Position numbers and translations under genes: made by a program
DNA from: JAIEPX01 sp963725255
GTDB lineage: Bacteria; Pseudomonadota; Gammaproteobacteria; JAIEPX01
DNA length: 64,000 bases
Reading direction: 5' to 3'
NCBI GenBank assembly: GCA_963725255.1
Contig: CAVRXV010000001.1
Span: 174,779-238,778 of the forward strand
Shown: positions 26,866 through 35,893 of the stretch, piece after piece
Position numbering within the stretch: position 1 is the first letter of the stretch
Layout of the letters: each line of letters begins with the position of its first letter
The notes under the pieces: generated by a model
Databases searched by the model: none
What the model was told of the DNA's origin: nothing
What the model saw: the letters and a program-made list of their open reading frames with translations, nothing else

Positions 26866-27027
26866 CATAAGAATTGCGTATTGTAACACAAAGACAACCC
26901 CATTTCAATTGAAAAATAGCAATTACTCACCCGCTAAAATCAAAGCCATCCCACCTCTAGATTGCTGTTTCAAATAGGTATATAATCAAATGTTTACAAA
27001 GTTTTATAGCTCTGGAGCCCAAGCGAT

Positions 27028-28353
27028 ATGCCCATCAATTCGGAAAAATCACAGCTCAAAGCCCTCATTGAAAAGGGAAAAGAGCGCGAACATCGATATG
27101 TGACCTTCAAAGAAGTGAATGATCATTTACCTTCAGATATCGTTGACGCAGAACAAATCGAAGAAATTATCTCTAAAATCAACGACATGGGTATCGCCGT
27201 GATGGACCATGCGCCCAGCGAAGAAGATTTCCTATTAAATGCTCAACCCGCCGTTGATGATAGCGTCGTCGAAGAAGCTGCTGCTGCCCTGGTCGCGACC
27301 GGAACTGATTTTGGTAGCACAACCGATCCTGTGCGTATGTACATGCGAGAGATGGGTACCGTTGAATTACTAACGCGCCAAGGCGAAATTGATATTGCAA
27401 AAAGAATCGAAGAAGGGATCAAGCACGTACTTGCGGCTTTGGGTCGTTATCCTGAAGTAGTCGCCTCATTATTGGAACAATATGACGCTACTGAAGTAGG
27501 ACAAAAACGTCTGGGTGATATTATTACAGGATTTATCGATGACGACGTGAATATAGAAGCGATCGTTGCACAAGATGAACCCGAACTCGACATTATGCCT
27601 GAGGATATTGAAGTTATTATTCCTCCAGTCAAATCGACCAAAAAACCAGAAGAAACGGCTCCCATCAGTGATGAGATTAAAACAGACTCTTCTGAAGTGG
27701 AAGACGGAGAAGGCGGGGAAAGTTCAGAAGGTGGTAGCGTTGAAGGTTCAACAAACAGCGAGACCGATGAAGAAGTGATTCCTGTGGTTTTAAAAGCAAT
27801 AGAATCAGACCTCGAAATCGTCGAAAGCGAAGATGAACTCGAATCGGGTCCAGATCCTGAAGAAGCGAGAAAACGTTTCGGCGAACTTCGTGAAGCTTTT
27901 GAAAAATATAAAAAAACGGCGAAGCGTTATGGACATACTCATGCTTCCAGTGAAAAAAGTTTACAGGCGCTAACCGATGTGCTGATGCACTTTAAATTAA
28001 CGCCTCGACAATTAATGTTTCAAAACCGAAAATTGCGTGCCATGTTAAAAGCAGCACGTAAACAGGAACGCGTGATTTTAAATCTTTGCGTGCATAAATC
28101 AGGGACATCTCGAAAAGCATTTATCACCTCTTTTCCAAGCAATGAAACCAATCCGAATTGGTTTGACGACTACGTTAAAATGCATCCTGATCAAGCCACA
28201 GCACTTAACGTGAATTCCGTAGAAATTAAACGCGCTATTCGCAAATTAGCGGAATTAGAAGTCGAAACCAATCTCAGCATTGCTGAAATTAAAGAAATTA
28301 ATCGCCGCATGTCGATTGGCGAAGCAAAAGCACGTCGTGCAAAAAAGAAATGA
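27028..28353 (+). CDS. rpoD: RNA polymerase sigma70 factor RpoD, N-terminal part (frame-shifted)
   Basis: 441 residues covering region 1.1 ('LKALIEKGKEREHRYVTFKE'), region 1.2 ('DPVRMYMREMGTVELLTRQG'), a long acidic non-conserved insert and the start of region 2. It ends '...GEAKARRAKKK' at a TGA, exactly where E. coli RpoD reads ARRAKKEMVEANLRL. The rest of the factor continues in the -1 frame, overlapping by ATGA. The break lies at A-AAA-AAG (28341-28347). A TATAAT at about 26980 could be its promoter. As an essential factor, a functional full-length product is expected, so either the sequence is missing one A in this run or the frame is recoded. Confidence 0.93.
   Translation: MPINSEKSQLKALIEKGKEREHRYVTFKEVNDHLPSDIVDAEQIEEIISKINDMGIAVMDHAPSEEDFLLNAQPAVDDSVVEEAAAALVATGTDFGSTTDPVRMYMREMGTVELLTRQGEIDIAKRIEEGIKHVLAALGRYPEVVASLLEQYDATEVGQKRLGDIITGFIDDDVNIEAIVAQDEPELDIMPEDIEVIIPPVKSTKKPEETAPISDEIKTDSSEVEDGEGGESSEGGSVEGSTNSETDEEVIPVVLKAIESDLEIVESEDELESGPDPEEARKRFGELREAFEKYKKTAKRYGHTHASSEKSLQALTDVLMHFKLTPRQLMFQNRKLRAMLKAARKQERVILNLCVHKSGTSRKAFITSFPSNETNPNWFDDYVKMHPDQATALNVNSVEIKRAIRKLAELEVETNLSIAEIKEINRRMSIGEAKARRAKKK
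28341..28347 (+). other. A_AAA_AAG slippery heptamer at the rpoD frame break
   Basis: In frame, the codons are GCA AAA AAG AAA TGA. A -1 shift on the heptamer A AAA AAG gives K-K-E-M-I-E-A-N-L-R-L, precisely the conserved sigma70 sequence. The same heptamer drives -1 frameshifting in E. coli dnaX. I see no strong downstream stem-loop or upstream Shine-Dalgarno stimulator, so a one-base homopolymer error (A6 for A7) is at least as likely. Confidence 0.6.
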
Positions 28354-29119
28354 TTGAAGCGAATTTGCGTTTAGTTATTTCTATTGCAAAAAAATACACC
28401 AATCGCGGTTTACAATTTTTGGATTTAATTCAAGAAGGCAATATTGGTTTGATGAAAGCGGTCGATAAATTTGAATATCGTCGTGGATATAAATTTTCGA
28501 CTTATGCAACTTGGTGGATTCGTCAAGCAATCACTCGTTCGATTGCCGATCAAGCGCGCACCATTCGTATTCCGGTGCATATGATTGAAACGATCAACAA
28601 ATTAAATCGAATTTCTCGGCAAATGTTGCAAGAAACGGGTCGTGAGCCAACACCAGAAGAATTGGCAAAACACATGGATATGCCGGAAGATAAAATTCGC
28701 AAAGTGTTCAAAATTGCCAAAGAACCTATTTCAATGGAAACACCCATTGGTGATGATGAAGATTCTCATTTAGGTGATTTTATTGAAGATATGAGCGCAC
28801 TTTCTCCGATCGATTCTGCGACCAGCGAAGGATTACGCGAAGCCATTCGTGCAATTCTAGATTCGCTTACACCGCGAGAAGCCAAAGTAGTTCGCATGCG
28901 ATTTGGTATTGATATGAATACAGATCACACCTTAGAAGAAGTTGGCAAACAATTTGATGTGACGCGTGAACGTATTCGTCAAATTGAAGCAAAAGCATTG
29001 CGAAAACTGCGCCACCCTACTCGCGCAGAGAAATTGCGTAGCTTCTATGGAAGAGGAAGATTAAGGCTTGAACAGAAACACTGTCGCGTCTTTTCTTTTT
29101 TCAGTATACTGTGTTTTAC

Positions 29120-29129
<10 letters not shown>
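28350..29129 (+). CDS. rpoD: RNA polymerase sigma70 factor RpoD, C-terminal part (regions 2-4)
   Basis: This frame holds sigma regions 2.1-2.4 ('GLQFLDLIQEGNIGLMKAV', 'YKFSTYATWWIRQAITR'), region 3 and region 4.2 ('TLEEVGKQFDVTRERIRQIE'). It binds -10 and -35 elements. It opens with ATG overlapping the TGA of the N-terminal part, but no ribosome site is evident. The last ~24 residues after 'LRSF' are unlike RpoD and the stop lies inside the following tRNA. Skipping one base at 29046 would give 'SFMEEED' and a TAA at 29062-29064, a normal acidic RpoD end. So a second single-base frameshift is likely, and the authentic gene probably spans 27028-29064, which is a multiple of three. Confidence 0.93.
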
Positions 29130-29196
<67 letters not shown>

Positions 29197-29261
29197 AAGC
29201 AATATGTATACGCTGTTTTACATAAACTGAACCATTGAAACCAAAAAGTGAGGATATGATT

Positions 29262-30365
29262 ATGCAATCTGTCAGAGAGAATCCAACCGTAAAACAATTT
29301 AATGATCCAGCATTTCCCCAACTGACTATTAAACAATTTACTGCGATGCAATTACAAATTGACGAAGAAAATGTTCTTGATGTATTAGTTCAAGCATTAG
29401 CTCCCGAAAAGCAAACAGAGGTAAATACGCAGTTACTTGTAAAAGCATTAGGCTACACGGTGAATGCGAGTGGTGCTATCATATTGATGATTAACACCAA
29501 TGAAGGTTTGCAACTCGTTTATGGAAATAGCCAACGACGTAAAAAAGTGATTGCCTCCAATGGAGCCTGCGAAGCAAATGAATCGATGGCAGATACCGCA
29601 ACTCGGGAGTTTCAAGAAGAATTTGGAAACCCACGAGAAAATGGAATTTTATGTTCAATAGTACGCAATCCTCGCTATTGCCGTGCGTTAGAAGTCACTA
29701 ATAAGATTGGTACAACTGCAGCAGAAATCGCGAATCGAATTATTGATTTAAAAGCGGATAAAGGCAGATTATATATTAATATTTCTTCTCTCTATGTCAA
29801 TGAGGGCTCTGTGAATATCCGTGCGCTACAACAGGAGATCGGTGATCTCAATGAGACATTACAGCGATCAGCACTCTATTACACACTCGCGGTAAAATTA
29901 GTTTTTGGAGCTGGTATTAATCTTGCTGATCATAAGCTAGAGGCCCAAAGAATCATTAATGATTTTAAAGCCAACTGTATCAATATCACTTCCAATTTTG
30001 CAGGCCTTTTTGCATCCCATTACGACGAAACCACCGATACTGCTTCAATGAAAGAAGCTTTATTAGCAATAATCGATTTAACAGAAAATGATGCCTTAGG
30101 ATTGCTTCCTAAATCAGAATTGGAAGCATTGCTCAATCTAGATCTGAGCAAAAAAGAAAATTTGGATGCATTCAAGAAAGAATTCTTTGCGCCCTCATTT
30201 GAAAATCTCGTAGCGCATAAGGGACAAAAAACACCTAGTGAATTTCTATCAGGACTTGAAAAACTCGCCTCACAAACGAGTCAGGTTACGTTAGGCTTCC
30301 CTGCCGCTGCATTGACTACACAAGCGGAAGCAACGGAAAGCCTACAGAAAGGTCTTACTAAATAA
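29262..30365 (+). CDS. Nudix-domain protein with a C-terminal helical extension
   Basis: About 367 residues. The start at 29262 is chosen because GTGAGG lies 8 bases upstream; a TTG at 29235 and an ATG at 29256 are weaker. A full Nudix box, GX5EX7REUXEEXGU, is present at about residues 101-123 ('REFQEEFGN' at its centre), with Asn at the final hydrophobic position. It should hydrolyse a nucleoside diphosphate linked to another group using Mg2+; the substrate is unknown. The ~240 residues after the box are helical and not recognised, much longer than a plain Nudix enzyme. The gene follows tRNA-Ile2 by about 65 bp. Confidence 0.75.
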   Translation: MQSVRENPTVKQFNDPAFPQLTIKQFTAMQLQIDEENVLDVLVQALAPEKQTEVNTQLLVKALGYTVNASGAIILMINTNEGLQLVYGNSQRRKKVIASNGACEANESMADTATREFQEEFGNPRENGILCSIVRNPRYCRALEVTNKIGTTAAEIANRIIDLKADKGRLYINISSLYVNEGSVNIRALQQEIGDLNETLQRSALYYTLAVKLVFGAGINLADHKLEAQRIINDFKANCINITSNFAGLFASHYDETTDTASMKEALLAIIDLTENDALGLLPKSELEALLNLDLSKKENLDAFKKEFFAPSFENLVAHKGQKTPSEFLSGLEKLASQTSQVTLGFPAAALTTQAEATESLQKGLTK

Positions 30366-30736
30366 TAATCACTCTGAACCCATTTAATCCTAACCTCTTG
30401 AAGGTTCACTTGTTGCCGCAGGAAGGGAAGCCAGCGGAAGCGCTCTTTGACTCAGGATAGACCGTAAACTCATCTGTAGTGTCTCGTCTGAAATAATTGA
30501 GGACTAGTGATTATTCTATTATTTCAGACTTGACTCCCTTATCTCCTCAAAAATGTCCGAGTTATGTCCGGATTATGTCCGTATTGACTCAGGACTAAGA
30601 AACCGCCTAGAGCTTGGGCGAAGTGAATATTATTTGAAAACATTTATTAACTTAGTTAGAATCTCTGAAACATTCGTATTTATACGTTTGTATCATGTGG
30701 AATAGTAGTTACTACAATTTAAGATAATTTGACGTC
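30366..30736. other. 371-bp intergenic region with a hairpin and short tandem repeats
   Basis: Contains a 12-bp perfect inverted repeat GTCTGAAATAAT/ATTATTTCAGAC (30486-30497 and 30518-30529), three 11-bp-period copies of ATGTCCG (about 30551-30583), and two copies of TTGACTCAGGA (about 30449 and 30585, approximate). No gene is visible. It looks like the debris of a repeat element. Confidence 0.5.
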
Positions 30737-32095
30737 ATGGATGAGAATAAAAAAATAGCCATTATTGGAGCAGGTCTTGCAGGTCTAACCGCAGCTTATC
30801 GTTTATTTCAAAAAGGCATTTCATGTGATATTTTTGAAGCGAGAAATCGTGTCGGTGGCCGCATTCATAGTGCTCATATCAAAAATTATCAAGGCGACTA
30901 TAGTGTTATTGAATTAGGTGGACAAAGCATTACTGATGGCGGTGACAAAGGCGTTTTTTTTGACCTCGCAAAAGAAATGGGACTTATAATTAAAGCAGAC
31001 CAAGTCGAATTAAATTCTCGGATAGTTTATGAAGGAAAGTATTACGATTTTGACGAGCAACTTGAAAGCTTATTCAAACTACAACCCAACATTTTAGACT
31101 CCATCGAATCGTTAGCTAAACAATGCCAAACTATAGAAGAACTGATTTCTTTGATTTGCAAAGATAATCCTATGTTACGATCTGCGCTCTTGACAAGAAT
31201 GACAGCATACGAAGGAGTTCCAGTACAACATCAATCAATTTATCATAATCTTGATACACTTATATGTGCACTCGAGGGTGGGCTTTCAAAATCACAAGAT
31301 TTTTATGCTCATGAAGAAAAACAAATCACAATACAAAGTGTTCAAGGCGGAAATGCACAACTGCCCATTAAAATGGCACAATTATTAGAATCTCGTTTAC
31401 AGCTCAATAAAGCACTGGAACGCATTGAAAAAATAGAACATCAATTTCATTTGTTTTTTCAGGATAAAACGTCAGCAGTGTATGATTACGTTATTTTAGC
31501 TATACCCTGCTCTACGTATAAAAACATTACTCTATCTGAAAACATTCTCGTGCATGATCGGTGGAAAAAAATGCAATCCGTCGGCGTTGGAGAAAATTAC
31601 AAAACACTATGCCCACTCGATTTAAGCGGAGAACTCCCCACCCGTACCATCATCACAAAAGACACCATCTCGTTTTTTACTCAGGATCAAAGCGTTGCAA
31701 TACTTTACTCTAATACTCATATCCGTGATCTTCAGAATGAGATCGAGCAAGTGCGACAGGGTTATCAAATCTCTACCAGAATTGACCCTCTCATTATCAC
31801 AAAGGCTGCAGATGAAATTGATCAATACTACTCCAATACGATTACCTATTCTTGGATCGATCACCCCTACTCCCTAGGATCTTACTCTGGCTACTCCACC
31901 ACACTTTCTAGCGAACTCGATGAAAAAATTGAAGACAACGGTGAAAGTTTCAAAACCCTTTTCAAACCCACAGCCGACGGCCTCTGTTTTATCGGTGAAC
32001 ACACCACTCTCCTTGAATTTGTAGGCACCATGGAAGCTGCTGCGGAGTCAGGCGAACGAATCGCTCGGTGGTTCTTCAGCAATAGTCTAGCTTAG
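30737..32095 (+). CDS. FAD-dependent amine oxidase family protein
   Basis: 452 residues. N-terminal Rossmann fold for FAD: 'IAIIGAGLAGLTAAYRLFQK' with Glu in 'DIFEARNRVGGRIHS', the flavin amine oxidase signature. The C-terminal FAD motif is 'GLCFIGEHTTLLEFVGTMEA' followed by 'ESGERIAR'. It probably oxidises an amine or amino acid, but the substrate is not readable. No signal peptide, so cytosolic. It stands alone with AT-rich flanks. Confidence 0.85.
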   Translation: MDENKKIAIIGAGLAGLTAAYRLFQKGISCDIFEARNRVGGRIHSAHIKNYQGDYSVIELGGQSITDGGDKGVFFDLAKEMGLIIKADQVELNSRIVYEGKYYDFDEQLESLFKLQPNILDSIESLAKQCQTIEELISLICKDNPMLRSALLTRMTAYEGVPVQHQSIYHNLDTLICALEGGLSKSQDFYAHEEKQITIQSVQGGNAQLPIKMAQLLESRLQLNKALERIEKIEHQFHLFFQDKTSAVYDYVILAIPCSTYKNITLSENILVHDRWKKMQSVGVGENYKTLCPLDLSGELPTRTIITKDTISFFTQDQSVAILYSNTHIRDLQNEIEQVRQGYQISTRIDPLIITKAADEIDQYYSNTITYSWIDHPYSLGSYSGYSTTLSSELDEKIEDNGESFKTLFKPTADGLCFIGEHTTLLEFVGTMEAAAESGERIARWFFSNSLA

Positions 32096-32279
32096 TGAGA
32101 AGCAGCCTAATATTATGTAAAGTTATTCTACCAGTCACACTGCCAGAAACACGTTCGTAATAACTAATGCTAGGTATTAAAGAATTACAGTGGATTCTTT
32201 TGAAATTCCAGAAAAAGTTCTATGGTTAAAAAGTAATGAACACTTCTTGGATCTCGATATTAATAATTTAACATTATTC

Positions 32280-32738
32280 CTACTTATAAGAAAAAAGCAT
32301 GACAATAAAAAAAACTGATGAAATTAATAACATAAACAGCTTTAAGGTAAAAAATATTAGAGAAACTCCACCTATTTTTACTTCCTCATCGATTATTCTC
32401 TTTTGAATTGCAATCTCTGTAATATTGTCATCCTCCTGAATGATTTTTTTTTCTATATCATTGCCTAATTTTTGATATTTTAATGTTTGATATAAGTATT
32501 GAAGCGCTTCAAATATAAAAAATAATAGTAAAAAAATAAATATTAGTGTAAGAGAAGAACAGAATGAATGATCGGAGTTGTGCCAGTTAAAAAGCGTAAC
32601 ACTGCCAATTCCCAAAGCTAATTGTCTGCAAGAACTTGATAAGGTGGTCGAAGCCCTTCCAAATATCGACCACACTCGTTTATATAATAGATCAATCTGT
32701 TCAATAGTATTATTTGTTTTTTGATTATCATCGATCAT
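32280..32738 (-). CDS. Small membrane protein of unknown function
   Basis: 152 residues with two hydrophobic regions, one at about 60-80 ('LTLIFIFLLLFFIFEAL') and one at about 126-150 ('SLIFFTLKLFMLLISSVFF'), joined by a charged, possibly coiled loop. N-terminus cytosolic by charge. It lies 5 bp downstream of the Lys/Ala-rich small protein gene and is probably co-transcribed. Not recognised. Confidence 0.6.
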   Translation of the reverse strand: MIDDNQKTNNTIEQIDLLYKRVWSIFGRASTTLSSSCRQLALGIGSVTLFNWHNSDHSFCSSLTLIFIFLLLFFIFEALQYLYQTLKYQKLGNDIEKKIIQEDDNITEIAIQKRIIDEEVKIGGVSLIFFTLKLFMLLISSVFFIVMLFSYK

Positions 32739-32743
32739 ATTAT

Positions 32744-32971
32744 CTACCTTCGTTTGTTGACTGTCTTTCCAACTGGAGGGCCTCTCCTCGAGGCTTTTTT
32801 CGTAGCTTTTTTAGCTTGTCTTTTAGCCGAAGCTATAGCCTTAGATTTTTGAGCTAGCCTTTTAGCCGAAGCGACGGTCTTAGCACTTTTAGCTCCTGCC
32901 TTCGCTGATTTTCTTTTAGTAGCAGAATTTGATGAAATCTTGGATTTCAAAGTTCTATTATGTTTTCGCAT
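32744..32971 (-). CDS. Lys/Ala-rich histone H1-like small protein
   Basis: 75 residues, nearly half Lys/Arg, with 'SAKAGAKSAKTVASAKR' and 'SAKRQAKKATKKASRR' repeats of the AKK/SAK type. This composition matches histone H1-like nucleoid proteins such as chlamydial Hc1/Hc2 and Coxiella Hq1, which compact DNA in resting cell forms. The composition is visible; orthology is not demonstrable. AGGA before the ATG supports the start. Confidence 0.65.
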   Translation of the reverse strand: MRKHNRTLKSKISSNSATKRKSAKAGAKSAKTVASAKRLAQKSKAIASAKRQAKKATKKASRRGPPVGKTVNKRR

Positions 32972-33184
32972 TCAATTATCCTCCACCATAAACTGAACAA
33001 GTAACCTTCATAAAAGCCCACTCCTTAGATCAGTTGGCTCCTAATCCAAGTATAGGTCATTAATGTTTAGTTGGCTGATCGTTATACAAATTGAATTATT
33101 ATCTTTAATATGTGTTAATTTATTATTTTATACAACAAAATAGTATTACTAAAGCTTGTATAATATTAGTCCGTACAAAAAATA

Positions 33185-33481
33185 TTATGGGTGAGGCGTA
33201 ATTGAGATAATTGTTATTTCTTTTTTATTTGGACCATAGTACCAAAAAATACGGTAAGCGCTTGGTGTGTTATTCTCTGCATAGGCTTCAAATACCTCTT
33301 CATTTTTTGGCCCTTTAAGTGAAGAATACTTATGAGTGTTTAAACTAGGATGTCGAGGATTTGTTTCTAGATATCCCAGAGTCTTTCTCACAGCTTTTAA
33401 GCGTTTTTGTTGGGCGGGATGTTGTTCAAGGCGATCATAATCTGCAGAACCTTCATCGGTAAAAAGTAGCTTAAACGACAT
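33185..33481 (-). CDS. RelE-like toxin
   Basis: 98 residues. The order 'KLLFTDEGSADYDRL', 'RLKAVRKTLGYLETNPRH', 'HKYSSLKG' and 'AYRIFWYYGPNKKEITIISI' is the RelE/ParE fold of the type often annotated as cytotoxic translational repressor, with a basic core and C-terminal aromatic strand. It would cleave mRNA in the ribosome or inhibit gyrase; which is not decidable. It follows its antitoxin by 2 bp. Confidence 0.75.
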   Translation of the reverse strand: MSFKLLFTDEGSADYDRLEQHPAQQKRLKAVRKTLGYLETNPRHPSLNTHKYSSLKGPKNEEVFEAYAENNTPSAYRIFWYYGPNKKEITIISITPHP

Positions 33482-33483
33482 AA

Positions 33484-33759
33484 TTATTTATCGTCTTTTG
33501 CATATTTAGCAAAACTGCCTTTGTAGGTAACTCTAGCAGCAGCAGCGTCTTTTAAACCTCGCTGAACTTTCATTAGAGCTAGTTTATTGTCGAAAAGCCA
33601 CTTTTCACTGGCTGGAATCTCGACAAATGGCTCTAAAATAAGCTTGTGATCTTTAGTTTCCGTGATGGTATACCCGCTAACGCCATCTGCTATGTGTCCT
33701 AAGGTAATTCTACCTTTAGCGTCTGGTCTAACTAATTTAAGAGTTATGCTTGCACCCAT
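33484..33759 (-). CDS. AbrB-like antitoxin of the RelE-type pair
   Basis: About 91 residues from the ATG at 33759, which has AGAGGTG 6-7 bases upstream; an upstream ATG at 33807 adds 16 unsupported residues. The N-terminus 'KLVRPDAKGRITLGHIADG' resembles the swapped-hairpin AbrB/SpoVT DNA-binding motif, with a helical C-terminus to bind the toxin. It directly precedes the RelE-like gene as the first gene of the operon. Confidence 0.7.
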   Translation of the reverse strand: MGASITLKLVRPDAKGRITLGHIADGVSGYTITETKDHKLILEPFVEIPASEKWLFDNKLALMKVQRGLKDAAAARVTYKGSFAKYAKDDK

Positions 33760-33883
33760 GATTACACCTCTTTGATAATAACTACTTCTATAATAAGTAT
33801 AGCCCATAGTGGGAAAATATACAAGTGGGAATGGATATAAGTGGGATATTGATAGTACAGCTCTGAATAAGGGACGATTAGTC

Positions 33884-34654
33884 TCAGGGTACTCTAAAAA
33901 GAATCACGCCCCAATCATCGTTGATATTGCCATCATGTTCAAATTCTCGAAGAATCTGAATCACCTTTTCTCGGAGAGCATCAGAGATTTCATCTTTTTC
34001 CAGTCTGCCCATTAATGATAGCCAAGATTCTGTGTACTCAGTTAACTGGTCGTTCACAACATAACGCTCAAATGGAACAATTTTTGGGACGATCACTAAT
34101 TCATGGTCGAGATGGTGTTGGTGGCAAAATCGGGAAAGTTCTTCTATCTCAATAAAAAAATTGTCTTTTGGGTAAAGTATATCTTTTAAAGCCTTTGAAA
34201 ATGTTGTTTCAGAAGTTTGAATAATACAGAACACTCCACCCGGCGCCAGTAATGAGCAGGCTTTTTTTAGTTGTTCGAACTGAAACCCGATATAGTGCCA
34301 AGAATGAATCGCTAAGATTAAATCAAAAGAGTGCTGAGAATGGAATTTTTCAAATTTATCTTCAAAAATTTCAGAAACGAGATGTTGTAAATTTAATTGA
34401 TTGATTTGTTCTAAAAATTTAGCCACAAATATGCCCGAAGGTTCTATCAATGTTAATTTCGCTGAATATTCTTGCGCCAAACATATTTCTAAAGAGCCTT
34501 GCCCTGGACCGATTGAGAGTACTGACTGATTCTCAGTAAATAATTTTAATTTCGTCAATTCTGGATAAACATGTGTCAACAAACTTCCGCCTTGAGTGGT
34601 GAACGCTTCGTAAGTGTGTGAAATTTTTTCATTCCATTGATGTAAGTTTGACAT
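33884..34654 (-). CDS. SAM-dependent methyltransferase
   Basis: About 256 residues from the ATG at 34654; the longer frame starts with TTG without support. The class I fold is shown by motif I 'VLSIGPGQGSLEICLA', the acidic residue in 'LTLIEPSG', motif post I/II 'FDLILAIHSWHYI', and 'LLAPGGVFCII'. The C-terminal third is variable and His-rich ('HQHHLDHELVIVP'). The substrate is unknown. It is convergent with nothing obvious and separate from the TA pair. Confidence 0.8.
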   Translation of the reverse strand: MSNLHQWNEKISHTYEAFTTQGGSLLTHVYPELTKLKLFTENQSVLSIGPGQGSLEICLAQEYSAKLTLIEPSGIFVAKFLEQINQLNLQHLVSEIFEDKFEKFHSQHSFDLILAIHSWHYIGFQFEQLKKACSLLAPGGVFCIIQTSETTFSKALKDILYPKDNFFIEIEELSRFCHQHHLDHELVIVPKIVPFERYVVNDQLTEYTESWLSLMGRLEKDEISDALREKVIQILREFEHDGNINDDWGVILFRVP

Positions 34655-34904
34655 AATTCCTGAATGTCCTCGTTGTGAATTTATTAGAGTCAAGGGAAAA
34701 AAGTCGCTGGGAGTCGGATATCGATTGATTGTAACATGATTAAACCATTTTATGAATCAGTAAATAATACGGACCACTTCGTAAAATAATCTCTTGTGTT
34801 ATGCATAATATCTGGTATATATTAACCGTGTTTCACATTGTAACCCCAATAGTGAAACGCGTACATAGTTTTTACTGACACTTAACATAAGCATTTTTCA
34901 TACT

Positions 34905-35888
34905 ATGAATAACAATATTTATGAAATTATCGCTCTACTCGCTGACGGAAAGAGCCGTTCAGGTCAAGAGATAGGCGATTTATTAAACATCACTCGCAGC
35001 GCTGTTTGGAAAATCATGCATAAGCTGAGCGAGCTGGGTATCCCAGTTGAACGCCACCAAGGAAAAGGCTATCGATTTACCCGCCCTGTTCAAATGCTCG
35101 AAAAAGATTTGATTTGGAAAAGCCTGTCGCCTGTGATACAAAAACAAATTACTCACTTCGACCTTGTTGATACGCTCGATTCAACAAATAACTATATGCT
35201 TGAACAAATAAAACAAGGTAAACCTTCGGGTAGTCTTGTTATCTCAGAACATCAAACGGCGGGTCGAGGTCGCTTAGGTCGTACATGGCACTCACCTTAC
35301 GCGGCCAATATTTATTTAGCGATATATTGGCATTTCGATAAAGATACCACCGAATTAAGTGGACTAAGCCAAGTGATATCCAGTGCTGTTTTAAATGCTT
35401 TACAACAAAACAATGTTCCCGATCTCTGTTTAAAATGGCCTAACGATATTTATCATTGTGATAAAAAGCTCGCAGGTGTGCTAGTAGATATGATTGCTGA
35501 ATCACATAGCTCAACCGATACAGTCATTGGTGTAGGTGTGAATATTAGCATGCACACAAAAGACGATGCCATCGATCAACCGTGGACTGATATCCATACA
35601 ATTACAGATCAATTTCCTAATCGAAATAAAATTACCTCTACATTACTAGATTTTATTTACACGGATATTTCAGAATTTGCACAAAAAGGATTCGAGCCTT
35701 TTGCAAAGCGTTGGTCTGAGCAAGATTGTTTAGCAAATAAAGCTATTATTGCAACCAATGGTCAAACGACTATTGAGGGTATTGCGAGAGGTGTTGGTTC
35801 TCTCGGTGAATTATTAATTGAAACATCTGAAGGTCTTGTGCCTTTCTTAAATGGTTCTGTGAAGTTACGCGACGATGGTGGATGTTGA
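34905..35888 (+). CDS. birA: Biotin-protein ligase / biotin operon repressor
   Basis: 327 residues, the full-length bifunctional type. An N-terminal winged helix (about 1-62) reads 'SGQEIGDLLNITRSAVWKIM'. The catalytic domain has the biotin/ATP loop 'GRGRLGRTWHSP' and 'LKWPNDIYHCDKKLAGVL', and an SH3-like C-terminal domain follows. It activates biotin and attaches it to the acetyl-CoA carboxylase carrier protein. It is convergent with uvrB, the two stops being 5 bp apart. Confidence 0.96.
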   Translation: MNNNIYEIIALLADGKSRSGQEIGDLLNITRSAVWKIMHKLSELGIPVERHQGKGYRFTRPVQMLEKDLIWKSLSPVIQKQITHFDLVDTLDSTNNYMLEQIKQGKPSGSLVISEHQTAGRGRLGRTWHSPYAANIYLAIYWHFDKDTTELSGLSQVISSAVLNALQQNNVPDLCLKWPNDIYHCDKKLAGVLVDMIAESHSSTDTVIGVGVNISMHTKDDAIDQPWTDIHTITDQFPNRNKITSTLLDFIYTDISEFAQKGFEPFAKRWSEQDCLANKAIIATNGQTTIEGIARGVGSLGELLIETSEGLVPFLNGSVKLRDDGGC

Positions 35889-35893
35889 CCTCG

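Noticed and set aside
28350..28352. ATG overlapping the rpoD TGA as a real start for an independent sigma subunit
   Set aside because: Not excluded, but there is no ribosome site, and the conserved KKEM sequence across the junction shows a single original frame; kept only as an alternative.
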